This document shows, in pieces, positions 1 through 9,273 of a stretch of DNA of 52,999 nucleotides. The translations under genes and the position numbers were made by a program. The notes beneath the pieces are model-generated. The model was not told the origin of the DNA. It ran no database searches and worked only from the letters and a program-made list of their open reading frames with translations. The DNA lies in assembly GCA_945903305.1 (NCBI GenBank), contig CAMDOA010000014.1, forward strand, positions 1 to 52,999. Reading direction: 5' to 3'. Each line of letters opens with the position of its first letter. Position 1 is the first letter of the stretch. This stretch comes from Chitinophaga pinensis (lineage in GTDB: Bacteria; Bacteroidota; Bacteroidia; Chitinophagales; UBA10324).

Positions 1-594
1 GAGCCCGACGAGCTTTCCTTTTTTATTTACGACTGGAAGTTTTTCTACTTTGTAATCCTGCAAAATCAGTTCTGCTTTCTTCATATCAGTTCCTTCAGGA
101 GCAGTAACTAGTTTATCCTTCGTCATCACATCGCGCACCAGTTGTGTCATGTTTTTTTCAAAACGCAAATCACGGTTGGTGAGAATTCCAACCAAATCAT
201 TCTTGCTGTTCACAATGGGAATGCCGCTGATTTTATTTTCCTTCATTATCTGAAGTGCCCGACCAATGGTGTCGTTTTCATTCAGTGTAATAGGGTCGGT
301 TATTAATCCGCTCTCACTTCGTTTTACTTTACGAACCTGCTCGGCCTGCTGTTCAATTGTCATGTTTTTATGAAGAATGCCGATGCCACCAACTTGAGCA
401 ATAGCTATGGCCAAGGCAGATTCAGTAACTGTATCCATGGCTGCTGAAATAATGGGCGCATGGAGTTGAATGCTGTTTGTGAGTCGTGTGGAAATATCAG
501 TGTCGCGCGGAAGCACCTCCGAATAAGCGGGAAGCATTAATACATCATCATAAGTTAATCCTTCGAGTGCAATCTTGGAGTTGCTCAGTGGCAT
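1..594 (-). CDS. guaB: Inosine-5'-monophosphate dehydrogenase, N-terminal part (runs off the left edge)
   Basis: Reading the minus strand from the ATG at 594 gives 198 uninterrupted codons to the window edge. The protein begins MPLSNSKIALEGLTYDDVLM, the usual IMPDH start, followed by the conserved stretch DTDISTRLT...PIISAAMDTVTES and GGIGILHKNM. After that come the paired CBS domains (roughly residues 90-198) inserted in the barrel. IMPDH oxidises IMP to XMP with NAD+, the committed step of GMP synthesis in the cytoplasm. The catalytic cysteine loop lies outside the window. A good Bacteroidota promoter sits just upstream (617-649). Confidence 0.95.
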   Translation of the reverse strand, partial: MPLSNSKIALEGLTYDDVLMLPAYSEVLPRDTDISTRLTNSIQLHAPIISAAMDTVTESALAIAIAQVGGIGILHKNMTIEQQAEQVRKVKRSESGLITDPITLNENDTIGRALQIMKENKISGIPIVNSKNDLVGILTNRDLRFEKNMTQLVRDVMTKDKLVTAPEGTDMKKAELILQDYKVEKLPVVNKKGKLVGL

Positions 595-616
595 AGATAA
601 AATTTTAGATTGCGTG

Positions 617-649
617 CAAAGGTAATTTTTAATAAGGATGAATGTTCAA
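617..649 (-). promoter_or_regulatory. Probable guaB promoter (TTG-N22-TACCTTTG)
   Basis: On the minus strand the -7 box TACCTTTG (617-624) matches the Bacteroidota consensus TAnnTTTG exactly. TTG lies 22 nt upstream (647-649) as the -33 element. The box sits about 23 nt ahead of the guaB ATG. The assignment rests on motif and position only. Confidence 0.5.
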
Positions 650-663
650 TGATATTTATTTCA

Positions 664-710
664 TCAAATTTTATTTTGACACTGCCTTTTCAATCATTCA
701 TTTCCGCTTC
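664..710 (+). repeat. Left copy of 47-bp imperfect direct repeat flanking fic
   Basis: This stretch matches 1871-1917 at 39 of 47 positions without gaps by hand alignment. It includes the shared cores TTTTATTTTGACAC and CAATCATTCATTT. The two copies lie either side of the Fic gene in the same orientation. No coding potential is supported here. Confidence 0.6.
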
Positions 711-823
711 AGTTCGTGTCTTCACTACAACCGTTTTACGGATGCCTCAAATAGTTTTTTTAGGAACAATCCACAACGGATGCAATCAGCATGAAAACAT
801 TCAGTAAATGCTGAATTTATTTT

Positions 824-1612
824 TTAAAGAATAATAGTCAACCCGATGTTTCGTTTTTTATATTTTTCAATTTCCTGACGAAGATATTTTACCTGTTGAT
901 CACACATGAATTTTCTGAATAGGTTAACATCATTTGCCGCTCTGCTATCAGTTAATGATTTTATGTAGGCGGCTTTGTCTTCAGTAAATACAATGGATAA
1001 TGGTTGGTGATGATGCGCTTGAATATAGTTCATCAGCAAGCGTGAAGTGCGCCCGTTTCCATCAAACCATGGATGAATGCTTACTAAATAAAAATGCGAA
1101 TCAAACGCCAATTCATAAATTTCCTGAATGGATGAAATAACAGAGAGTTTTGTTTGTATTTTATTGCAAAGTTCATTTACCAGTCCAACCACTTTATCAT
1201 AGTTTACAAAATAAGTTGTGCCGGCTGTTACATTTCCTAATCTGAAATCACCTTTAGTATCATCGCAAACGCCAAGGACTGTATTTCTGATTTGCCCTGT
1301 ATTGGTATTAACTATTCCATTTATGTGTTTTAATAATCCGGGAGTTACCGCTGTTTTTTTTTCTGCTTCAGCAATACAAAACAGCAATGCTTTATAATGA
1401 TCATTTACCATGTTGTGTTCATTCATGCTTTTTCCATTGGCAGTAATCCCTTCAGAAATAAGCAGGGTGGTTTCTTCCAGTGTTAGCGTGCTTCCTTCAA
1501 TGGCACTGCTATGATGAACAATGGCAATTCGATTGAACTCTTCAAAGTTCACGACTTTGTTTATTTCAAGGGATAAAAACTCCGAAGTATAATTTTCTAA
1601 TTCGCGCCACAT
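824..1612 (-). CDS. Fic family protein (AMP-transferase fold)
   Basis: A 262-aa protein with a complete Fic motif, HPWFDGNGRTSR (residues 180-191), carrying the catalytic His and the anion-binding/Arg positions. An N-terminal SSAIEG (35-40) matches the (S/T)xxxE(G/N) inhibitory helix motif, so this looks like a self-inhibited (class II, N-terminal inhibition) enzyme. Family members transfer AMP, or less often other nucleotides or phosphates, to Ser/Thr/Tyr of target proteins; the target cannot be read from sequence. No antitoxin partner is adjacent, which fits cis inhibition. The gene stands alone, convergent with nothing, and is bracketed by a 47-bp direct repeat, which hints at acquisition as a cassette. 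Confidence 0.9.
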   Translation of the reverse strand: MWRELENYTSEFLSLEINKVVNFEEFNRIAIVHHSSAIEGSTLTLEETTLLISEGITANGKSMNEHNMVNDHYKALLFCIAEAEKKTAVTPGLLKHINGIVNTNTGQIRNTVLGVCDDTKGDFRLGNVTAGTTYFVNYDKVVGLVNELCNKIQTKLSVISSIQEIYELAFDSHFYLVSIHPWFDGNGRTSRLLMNYIQAHHHQPLSIVFTEDKAAYIKSLTDSRAANDVNLFRKFMCDQQVKYLRQEIEKYKKRNIGLTIIL

Positions 1613-1958
1613 GATGATTGCAAATATAAAATTCTGATATGACTATCGTGACTCATTACAAAACCGCCATTAATAATTCCCGAATCTATAATAAATTCCT
1701 TCCGCTGAATTCCTTTTCGATTTCAAATAAGATGATTCAGAATATTGATTCATGTGAAATATTTTCCGCGTAATATCTTTTCGTCAATTTATGCAGCCAC
1801 CTTGTCTTCACCCTTACAAAGGTGATGGCTGCACATGGCGTGATATAAATGTTAAATGTTATTCATTCAATCAACTTTTATTTTGACACACCCATTACAA
1901 TCATTCATTTCTGTTCCAACTTTCTCTTTCTTATTTTCACTCTCGAAATAATTAATCA
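1613..1958. other. 346-bp intergenic region between divergent fic and BNR-protein genes
   Basis: It has no credible ORF. It holds a minus-strand TATATTTG (-7-like, 1621-1628) just ahead of fic, and an imperfect hairpin at 1793-1832 (GCAGCCA / TGGCTGC arms with inner CCTT/AAGG pairing). It also holds the right copy of the 47-bp direct repeat (1871-1917), which ends about 40 nt before the next gene's ATG. Confidence 0.5.
1871..1917 (+). repeat. Right copy of 47-bp imperfect direct repeat flanking fic
   Basis: It is collinear with 664-710, with eight mismatches and no indel over 47 nt. It sits between the hairpin at 1793-1832 and the ATG at 1959. Confidence 0.6.
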
Positions 1959-4538
1959 ATGAAAAATTTTTTCAACCCCACACGAATAATAATTACAGCT
2001 GCTTGTGTTTCGGCACTCTTTCTTTTTTCAAAACAAAATTCTTTTGATCAGAAATTTCAAGCAAAAAAAACTGCGGAAAAAGAAAATAATTTAAATGAAG
2101 TGAGCGAGCAGTTTTTTTTGCAGCGGAGTTTTCCGGATACTGTATTTGCTATAGCTGCTTATGATAAAGCCATGCAGCAGGCATTAAAAGACTCAAGACA
2201 CTCGCGCGCTTTAACCGGGTTTGATTTGCCTTGGTTACTGGAAGGGCCAGGCAATATTGGCGGGCGGTTTAATGTGCTCACCATTGATCCGAACAACAAT
2301 AACATAATGTATGCGGGTTGTGCAAGCGGTGGGATTTTTAAAACCACCAATGGCGGAACAACCTGGATTCCGGTGTTTGATGATCAGCCGTATCTTTCTA
2401 TCAGTTGCATTACTCTTGATCCTGTTAATTCAAGTATTGTGTATGTTGGCACAGGTGATTTAAACATCAGTGGTTTTCCGTTTATAGGCGATGGAGTTTA
2501 TAAATCAATTAATGGTGGTTCTACATGGACTCACCTTGGATTAAGCGATCAACGAATTATTTCTGAAATAAAAATTAACCCCACCAACACGCAAATAATT
2601 TATGCTGCTACAATGGGATTGCCAATGGTTCGCAATGCCGACCGTGGTTTGTATAAATCGGTAGATGGCGGTGCAAACTGGATTCAGGTTTTGTATGTGA
2701 ATGATTCAACTGGAGTAATTGCCATGCAAATGGATTACAACAATCCAAACACTTTGTATGCAGCCACATGGAACCGAATCAGAAATAATCACGAAGGAAT
2801 TATTTGGGGAGTGGATGCGCACATTTATAAAACAACTGATGGCGGCGCCAACTGGAATATTTTATCGAACGGTTTGCCTTCCGGAATTTATTCGCGCATC
2901 AGCATGACTATGTCGGGCACCAATCCGCAAATTCTTTACTGCACTTTTACCGATACCACTCTTGATTTGTATGGAATTTATAAAACCACAAATGGCGGTA
3001 TCATTTGGAATCAAATTACTACAACAGGATTAAACAATCCTTTAAACGGACAAGGCTGGTACAGCGGCGGAATTTTTGTGAACCCAACCAATAACGATGA
3101 ACTTTGGTTGTGTGGTGTTGATTTATGGCGAAGCGATGATGGCGGCGCCAACTGGAATCTTGGCGCGCCCGATTGGTGGACTTATGATGTGCATGCCGAT
3201 CATCATGATATCAGTTTCAGCAACACAAAAGTCTTCGCTTCAACAGATGGTGGCACTTATTCAAAAAACTTTGCATCAACAACATGGACTGATATTGAAA
3301 ACATTCCGAACAATCAGTTTTACAGAGTGGTTACACATCCATTTCAGTCCGGATTGTATGTGGGCGGTGTGCAGGATAACGGAACTTCGGGTGGCAATGC
3401 AACGGTATTAAATAATTGGGAAAGATATTATGGGGGCGATGGTTTTCAGGCGAGATACAACAATGTTGATCCGGATTATTTTTATTTCGAAACACAGAAC
3501 GGGGGAATTATTGAAACTATTGATGGCGGGTTTAATTTTTCAGATGTAGGTGATTTAACCGACCCGAATGACCGGCGAAATTGGGATATGCCTTACTTAT
3601 TAAGTCCGCAGGATCAATACACAATGTATCTTGCTACTGATAAAGTGTATAGTTATACCGCAGGCAGTGGTTTTGTTACACCTATCAGTAATGATTTAAC
3701 TGATGGAAATGTTTTTGGTGAGCGGTTTCATAATATTTCAACGCTCGATCAATCTGCAGTGAATGTAAATTTTATGTATGCAGGAACCAGTGATGGAAAT
3801 GTTTGGAGCTCAGTGAATCAGGGAGTAGCATGGAACAGCGTGACCGGAAATTTACCAGCCCGTTATGTAACAAGCATACATGCATCACCTGATATTGCCG
3901 CAACGGTTTATGTAACCCATTCCGGGTATCGCGACAATGAATTTATTCCGCATGTACATCGCTCCAATAACAATGGAACATCGTGGATAGATATTTCAGG
4001 CGATCTTCCACAAATTGCTGTGAACGATATTTTTATTTTACCCAATCATGATGATTCTGTTTTATTTGTTGCAACTGATGGCGGTGTGTATGCAACCATC
4101 AGCAGTGGAGTTCATTGGGAAAGATTGGGTGTTGGTATGCCTGTGTGTGCAGTGTATGAAGTAGAATATGATGAAGTGAACCATAAATTATTGGCCGGAA
4201 CTTTTGCACGGTCATTGATGAGTTATGAAGTTGACTCCATGTTATATGTTGCGCCTCAAGACACAACGGTTGATACCACATTTGTTAGCGAAATTGACGC
4301 ACAGATTTATAAAGTGTATCCGAATCCTGCTGGTGATTATGTAAATGTGATTTTGAAAAATACCAATGCAAATTCAACTGTTTCATTGTTAAATTCAGAA
4401 GGAAAATTGTTGCAAACTGTTTCGGTAAAAAATTTCTCTGCAAAAATTAATGTGAGTGAATATGCAAGTGGACTGTACTACATCGCCATAAAAAGAAATG
4501 AAAAACTAGGGATGAAAAAAATAATGGTGATGCATTAA
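1959..4538 (+). CDS. Secreted BNR/sortilin-like beta-propeller protein with T9SS type A sorting domain
   Basis: An 859-aa protein. The N-terminus is a signal-peptide-like hydrophobic stretch (IIITAACVSALFLF). The body contains many BNR/Asp-box-type blades of the form (K/R)(T/S)xxGGxxW, for example KTTNGGTTW, KSINGGSTW, KSVDGGANW, KTTDGGANW and RSNNNGTSW. They form one or two propellers of the VPS10/sialidase-like superfamily. The last 75 or so residues begin VYPNPAGDYVNV and contain YASGLYYIAI, a T9SS type A C-terminal domain. The protein should be exported by Sec, then carried across the outer membrane and processed by PorU. No hydrolase active site is recognisable, so a binding or adhesive role is as likely as an enzymatic one. 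It ends 3 bp from the convergent CHU_C gene. Confidence 0.85.
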   Translation: MKNFFNPTRIIITAACVSALFLFSKQNSFDQKFQAKKTAEKENNLNEVSEQFFLQRSFPDTVFAIAAYDKAMQQALKDSRHSRALTGFDLPWLLEGPGNIGGRFNVLTIDPNNNNIMYAGCASGGIFKTTNGGTTWIPVFDDQPYLSISCITLDPVNSSIVYVGTGDLNISGFPFIGDGVYKSINGGSTWTHLGLSDQRIISEIKINPTNTQIIYAATMGLPMVRNADRGLYKSVDGGANWIQVLYVNDSTGVIAMQMDYNNPNTLYAATWNRIRNNHEGIIWGVDAHIYKTTDGGANWNILSNGLPSGIYSRISMTMSGTNPQILYCTFTDTTLDLYGIYKTTNGGIIWNQITTTGLNNPLNGQGWYSGGIFVNPTNNDELWLCGVDLWRSDDGGANWNLGAPDWWTYDVHADHHDISFSNTKVFASTDGGTYSKNFASTTWTDIENIPNNQFYRVVTHPFQSGLYVGGVQDNGTSGGNATVLNNWERYYGGDGFQARYNNVDPDYFYFETQNGGIIETIDGGFNFSDVGDLTDPNDRRNWDMPYLLSPQDQYTMYLATDKVYSYTAGSGFVTPISNDLTDGNVFGERFHNISTLDQSAVNVNFMYAGTSDGNVWSSVNQGVAWNSVTGNLPARYVTSIHASPDIAATVYVTHSGYRDNEFIPHVHRSNNNGTSWIDISGDLPQIAVNDIFILPNHDDSVLFVATDGGVYATISSGVHWERLGVGMPVCAVYEVEYDEVNHKLLAGTFARSLMSYEVDSMLYVAPQDTTVDTTFVSEIDAQIYKVYPNPAGDYVNVILKNTNANSTVSLLNSEGKLLQTVSVKNFSAKINVSEYASGLYYIAIKRNEKLGMKKIMVMH

Positions 4539-4541
4539 TAA

Positions 4542-6296
4542 TCACCGCAACAACATCACCGTTCCTTTTCGCTCCGAATTGTACCCTTCATTATCCACTA
4601 CCTGAACAAGGTAAGCATATACGCCTTGTTCAACCAGTCTGCCCTGATAAAATCCATCCCAGCCTTCCTCTGAATTTTTTGTGGAGAACAACAATCCTCC
4701 CCATCGGTTATACACCTGAAACAGATATGTTTTGTTGTCAGCAAACCGGAGTACCGGTTTAAAAACAGTGTTCACGCCATTAGGTGCAAATGCATTTGGC
4801 ACTAAAATTTTTACTAATTGATCAATACACAATTCATTTGATGAACTTCGCACTGTATCAATTATTCCATTCGGAAAATTTAAAGTGTCGGTGGCAATAA
4901 CAAGGTAACATAAAGTTCCGTTTTTATCAATAAATGGGGCAGCAGATTCTTCGTAATCATTTTGCACAAATGAAACCGTGGTAACCGAATCAAAGGTGTT
5001 TAATACTTTTCTGAATACAGTATAATTAACGACTTCACCGTAATTAACAAAAAAAGTTTCCCATTCGAGGTGATTGACTAAACTGCTGTATGCGCCGCCA
5101 TCAAGCCAAATGCTTTTTCCAATTGTAGAATAGGTTTTAGCGCCGCAACTATCCTGTGCTTCAAAGCGGTAGTAATAACTCAACTCATTCGTTAGCGGTG
5201 TACTATCGGAATAATAATTTATAACAGATAAATCAGCAGGTACATCGATGACCGCAATGGCATTAAAATTAATTCCATCATTTCCCCTTTCTAATTTCAA
5301 AGTTCTTAAATCAGATTGCGCATCAAGGCTGTAAAAAATATCTATTACACCAGTGCCTGCCACGGTTACATTTCGAATGTAAAAATCCTGAACAGGGCTG
5401 CTTGGGTTTGGCGGAAGACAATAAATATTAGAAGCGGAAGTAAATAAACTGGTATCAGAATATGCAAGTACGCTAAAGCACATGCTATCGGCACTATAGT
5501 TAAAAACGGCAGTTGTATCGTTGGTGCTTAATAAAAACAAAGTTGGTTGATTATTATAGGAAACAAAAACCTCATAATGATCAACGCCGCCAACCCAGTT
5601 GTTGTATGCATTCCATACCAGACGGGCAGAGGAACTGCAGTTGGTTGTGATGGCATAATTAAAAAGGGTGTTGTGCGGAACTGTACTTATTAATCCTGTA
5701 TTGCCACAACTATCCATGGCGGCTATGAGGTAGGTTAAAGCGCCGACATTCGGGTTGTTAATTGAATCGATATACTGATTTGTGTTTGCAAAAATTGTAT
5801 CGAGAGGAAAATTGACACCGCCAATGACAATATAAATTATATAGGCAAATGCATCGGGTGATGCGCTGTGCTGAAATTGAATAAGTGTATTTGTTGATGA
5901 TACCACAGTTACATAGTCAATAACAGGCGGCAAAGGCTTTTGTGTATCAACGGTATCACTTGTTAAAGCTATATAACCGGGGCATGCATACAAACTTTCC
6001 ATAAAAAAAAACCAGGTGCCAACAGAATCAGCAATGATGTAAGTTGTTTGCAATTGGTTTACTACCGTATCAATTATGATATAAGGTCCGCTTTGATTTG
6101 TACTGCCATAAATAACATAACCAATAAATGGTCCGCAGGCATCAGGAGCCGGATTTGACCAGGTGAGAAAAATATCTCCGTTTGATAAAACATTCACGCA
6201 TTGCAAATCGGGTGCTTGCCAGGTTTGCGATCTGGCAATGCCAAATGAACCAAGCAGCAAAAGCAACACACAAACTGTTTTTTTATGAAACATCAT
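4542..6296 (-). CDS. Secreted protein with fibronectin-like repeats and gliding-motility-associated (CHU_C, T9SS type B) C-terminal domain
   Basis: A 584-aa protein. It has a signal peptide (VCVLLLLLGSFGIARSQ) and then several Fn3-like beta-sandwich segments with alternating WxN/YYxVxxS patterns. The terminal CHU_C domain starts at VPNAFAPNGVN and contains VYNRWGGLLF, GWDGFY and GVYAYLVQV, the hallmark of T9SS type B cargo. Such proteins stay cell-surface attached or are released, and are often adhesins. Tandem ATGs are present at 6296 and 6293. It is convergent with the other T9SS cargo gene, with only 3 bp between stops and no obvious terminator. No enzymatic domain is seen. Confidence 0.85.
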   Translation of the reverse strand: MMFHKKTVCVLLLLLGSFGIARSQTWQAPDLQCVNVLSNGDIFLTWSNPAPDACGPFIGYVIYGSTNQSGPYIIIDTVVNQLQTTYIIADSVGTWFFFMESLYACPGYIALTSDTVDTQKPLPPVIDYVTVVSSTNTLIQFQHSASPDAFAYIIYIVIGGVNFPLDTIFANTNQYIDSINNPNVGALTYLIAAMDSCGNTGLISTVPHNTLFNYAITTNCSSSARLVWNAYNNWVGGVDHYEVFVSYNNQPTLFLLSTNDTTAVFNYSADSMCFSVLAYSDTSLFTSASNIYCLPPNPSSPVQDFYIRNVTVAGTGVIDIFYSLDAQSDLRTLKLERGNDGINFNAIAVIDVPADLSVINYYSDSTPLTNELSYYYRFEAQDSCGAKTYSTIGKSIWLDGGAYSSLVNHLEWETFFVNYGEVVNYTVFRKVLNTFDSVTTVSFVQNDYEESAAPFIDKNGTLCYLVIATDTLNFPNGIIDTVRSSSNELCIDQLVKILVPNAFAPNGVNTVFKPVLRFADNKTYLFQVYNRWGGLLFSTKNSEEGWDGFYQGRLVEQGVYAYLVQVVDNEGYNSERKGTVMLLR

Positions 6297-6389
6297 GATC
6301 GGTTGTTTTGTAAAAATACATTGTGCAATAACGAAATCAATTCCATTATCTTATTAAATCTTACGGCTTTGTCTGATAAATAAAATGAT

Positions 6390-7670
6390 TTATTTCTTTC
6401 CGGCAATAACTTCTGTCATTGTTTCCGTATTAAAATATTTATTGGCAAGCAGAATAATATCATCTGATGTTACGGTCATCATTTCGGTCAGGCCCTTTTG
6501 AAATTCATGCATATCTAAATCGTAAATAACCAAATGTTTAACAATTTCTGAAACATTAAACGGGCCGTCGGTATCAGAAAGAATGGTGCCCATAATATAA
6601 TTCTTAACCAACTTTAATTCTTCATCAGCAACTTTTTCGGTGCAAAGTAAACTCAGTTCTTTTTTAATCTGGACAAGCGCATCATTTGTTGAATTGGCAT
6701 TTACCTCGGCAGCTATGCACAAATAAGCGTCATTTAAAAAGGAGGCAATGGAAGAATATACTCCGTAACAATATCCTTTGTCTTCACGCAAATTCGACAT
6801 CAGGCGGGAACCAAAGTATCCGCCAAAAATCATGTTCATTACTTTCACTTTGTGATAATCGGCATGCTTTCGATTAATAAATCTTTTACCGATTCTGATT
6901 GCTGATTGAACTGCATCTGTTTTGAATTCATAAAATTCATTTCCTTGCAATTGATTTATTTGCAATGGCAGTGTTTCAATACGATTATCTGACGAAACAA
7001 TATTTCCAAAATACGATTCAATGAGTTTCAAAGTTTGGTCAGTAACTTTTCCGGCGATAATAGCGGTGCAATTTTGAAACTGAAACCGGCTTGAATAAAA
7101 TGATTTTAATAAATCTACATTCAGATTATTCAAATCATTTTCATTGGTGGTATATCCAATCGGATGGTTTTCGCCAAACAAAGCGGAAGTGAATTTTCGG
7201 TGTGAAAGAAATTCTACTTTCTCTAAATTCACTAATAGTTTTTGTTTGTTGTTTTGAATGTAAGTGTCCAGTTCTTTCTGTGGAAAAACAGCATCTGTTA
7301 AAACTTCATGCAGAATCGGAAGCAGTTTTGATAAATGTTTGTTAAGTGTATAAAGCGAGACTGAAGAAGTATCAATAAATGCTTGTGTGCTTATTGATGC
7401 ACCACAAAAATCAAATGCCTCAGAAATTTCTTTTGATGTATGCTTGCTTGTTCCATCGCGTAATAACTGACTTACAGCTCCGGCCACTCCTTTTGCATTT
7501 TCGTGCATGCGACCGGCTTTAAAAACCAATTCTAATTTTATCACATCTTGCTCACCTGCATTTATTATATGCGCATTTAATCCGTTGGCAAATGAAATTT
7601 TATTTACAGGGAGCAAATCTATTTTCTCAATAGCTCTTAGCGGTGGTTCAAGGGTACGGTCTAAATTCAT
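6390..7670 (-). CDS. M16 family peptidase homologue lacking the zinc-binding motif (probably non-catalytic)
   Basis: A 426-aa protein from the ATG at 7670; the longer frame begins with a TTG at 7688. Both halves have the M16 fold: an N-terminal domain (LELVFKAGRMHE... near residues 45-60) and a C-terminal domain with GGYFGSRLMSNLREDKGYCY and the GYxYGVYS substrate-binding signature. Where active members carry HxxEH, this protein reads GAVSQLLRDGT, so the metal ligands are missing. In mitochondrial processing peptidase and bacterial M16 pairs, one active and one inactive subunit cooperate, and the inactive one keeps the R/Y motif as here. The usual active partner is not adjacent in this window. 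Function is therefore uncertain, perhaps a heterodimer subunit encoded elsewhere. Confidence 0.8.
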   Translation of the reverse strand: MNLDRTLEPPLRAIEKIDLLPVNKISFANGLNAHIINAGEQDVIKLELVFKAGRMHENAKGVAGAVSQLLRDGTSKHTSKEISEAFDFCGASISTQAFIDTSSVSLYTLNKHLSKLLPILHEVLTDAVFPQKELDTYIQNNKQKLLVNLEKVEFLSHRKFTSALFGENHPIGYTTNENDLNNLNVDLLKSFYSSRFQFQNCTAIIAGKVTDQTLKLIESYFGNIVSSDNRIETLPLQINQLQGNEFYEFKTDAVQSAIRIGKRFINRKHADYHKVKVMNMIFGGYFGSRLMSNLREDKGYCYGVYSSIASFLNDAYLCIAAEVNANSTNDALVQIKKELSLLCTEKVADEELKLVKNYIMGTILSDTDGPFNVSEIVKHLVIYDLDMHEFQKGLTEMMTVTSDDIILLANKYFNTETMTEVIAGKK

Positions 7671-7751
7671 GGGGTGCAAAGAAAGCAAAAGACGGAAGTG
7701 TTTATTGGGTAATTAATTAATGTTAAAAAATTGTCAACAATATCAATAGAA

Positions 7752-7768
7752 TAAAAACCCGGGGGGTT
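7752..7768 (-). terminator. Weak intrinsic terminator candidate after murF
   Basis: Read on the minus strand, AACCC-CCC-GGGTT (7756-7768) is followed by TTTTTATT. The stem is only 5 bp but is the only GC-rich hairpin in the 200-bp gap between murF and the M16 gene, and it is on the correct side to end murF transcription. Confidence 0.3.
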
Positions 7769-7895
7769 AAAATAAAAGTGCTTTTAAATGTGTGCTAACA
7801 GGTGTATGTATTAAAAAATGACAAGTTAAAACAGAATCAAAAAAACAAATTCGATTTTAATAAAAAATAATCATTTGCTTTTTGCATGATGTTTT

Positions 7896-9197
7896 TTATT
7901 CGAGTAGTTTTTCTAATTTGTGTATGCGCGAACCTTTTAATAAAAAGTAGTAGCCTGCAAGTTGCCGTTGCTGATAATGTTTTTTCAATTCATCAATTGA
8001 TGAAAATAATTTTATGGTTGATGTTTCAGATGAAATGTCTTTTACGGCTTCAGAAAATTCGGTTCCTACCAACCAGGTCTCTTTTAACTGAATGGTATCA
8101 AGTTGATTTAAAATTAAAGTATGCTCCTGCGCCGAATATTTTCCAAGTTCGGCCATACTGCCAAGCACAGCTATTTTATTCTCCACCGGAAATCCCGCAA
8201 AATTTTCGAGCGCTAATTTCATGCTGGTTGGATTGGCGTTATAAGCATCCATAATAAAATAATTGCCATCCTTTATTTGTTGTTGCGACCGGTTGTTTGC
8301 AGGTTTATAATTTTCTATTGCCAGTATTATGTTTTCTTTTTTTACTTTAAAATGAAACCCAATAGCAGCGGCGGCTAATATATTTTCGATATTATATTTT
8401 CCTACTAATTGTGTTTTCACAAAGAAACTTTCACCGTCAATAAAGGTGAGTTGTGCGTGCAGGTGTGGAAATAAATTCACAACTTCTGCCTTTACAACGG
8501 CATCATCATGCGCACCATAAATCAATCGTTTCATTTCAGTTGATTGCTCCATTAAATCTTGCTGGTTGGCCGAAACAAATGCAACCGCGTTATTTTCTTT
8601 AAGAAATTCATATACCTCTCCATTTCCTTTACGAACACCCTCTAAACTACCATATCCTTCTAAATGATCTTTACCATTGTTTGTGATTATTCCATAATCA
8701 GGGTGCGCTATTTCGCATAAAAATTTATTTTCAAGCAAATGATTTGCGCCCAATTCAATAACAACTATTTCGGCCAAATCAGGAATTGAAAGCAGTGTGA
8801 GTGGAACACCGATATGATTATTCAGATTGCCTTGAGTGCTGTATGTTTTAAATGTAGTTGACAATATTGCTGATAACAATTCCTTGGTGGTGGTTTTACC
8901 ATTGCTTCCGGTTATCGCAATCACCGGGCATTTTAATTGTCGTCGATGATGCAGTGCTAATTGCTGAAGCGTGTCAAGTACATTATTTACAAGAATGGTT
9001 TTACCTTCAATAAAAAATTCGTGTTCATCAATAATGACAGCGATAGCGCCATTTTCAACAGCCGTTTTTGCATATAAATTACCATTAAAACTGGGACCTT
9101 TTAAAGCAAAAAAAATACTTTCTTTAATCGTTTTCCGGGTGTCGGTGTTTATACCCTCTGACAATTTATATAATTGATAAATTTCTTCAATCGTCAT
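7896..9197 (-). CDS. murF: UDP-N-acetylmuramoyl-tripeptide--D-alanyl-D-alanine ligase
   Basis: A 433-aa protein, normal for MurF. It has the N-terminal substrate domain, then the Mur ligase P-loop ITGSNGKTTTKE (residues 95-106), IELGANH, and the central ITNNGKDHLEGYGS. The C-terminal domain includes DAYNANPTSM, the MurF signature DxYNANPxS. It adds D-Ala-D-Ala to UDP-MurNAc-tripeptide, the last cytoplasmic step of peptidoglycan precursor synthesis. It lies downstream of gldJ in the same direction, but a strong hairpin terminator (9220-9251) separates them, so independent transcription is likely. Confidence 0.96.
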   Translation of the reverse strand: MTIEEIYQLYKLSEGINTDTRKTIKESIFFALKGPSFNGNLYAKTAVENGAIAVIIDEHEFFIEGKTILVNNVLDTLQQLALHHRRQLKCPVIAITGSNGKTTTKELLSAILSTTFKTYSTQGNLNNHIGVPLTLLSIPDLAEIVVIELGANHLLENKFLCEIAHPDYGIITNNGKDHLEGYGSLEGVRKGNGEVYEFLKENNAVAFVSANQQDLMEQSTEMKRLIYGAHDDAVVKAEVVNLFPHLHAQLTFIDGESFFVKTQLVGKYNIENILAAAAIGFHFKVKKENIILAIENYKPANNRSQQQIKDGNYFIMDAYNANPTSMKLALENFAGFPVENKIAVLGSMAELGKYSAQEHTLILNQLDTIQLKETWLVGTEFSEAVKDISSETSTIKLFSSIDELKKHYQQRQLAGYYFLLKGSRIHKLEKLLE

Positions 9198-9219
9198 TAT
9201 TCAGATTTGGTCTAAAATT

Positions 9220-9251
9220 AAAAGTCCTCTGATTGTTATCAGAGGACTTTT
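9220..9251 (-). terminator. Strong rho-independent terminator after gldJ
   Basis: A perfect inverted repeat: GTCCTCTGAT (9224-9233), loop TGTT, ATCAGAGGAC (9238-9247). It is extended to 14 bp by flanking A and T runs on both sides. On the minus strand the stem is followed by TTTTAATTTT. It lies 22 nt past the gldJ stop and 23 nt before the murF start, so it probably ends the gldJ transcript. Its symmetry means it could also work in the other direction. Confidence 0.8.
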
Positions 9252-9273
9252 TAAAACATTTTTCTTCAATCGA

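Noticed and set aside
610-807. Plus-strand 65-codon ORF between guaB and fic
   Set aside because: It overlaps the guaB promoter and the 47-bp repeat, and its composition is not protein-like.
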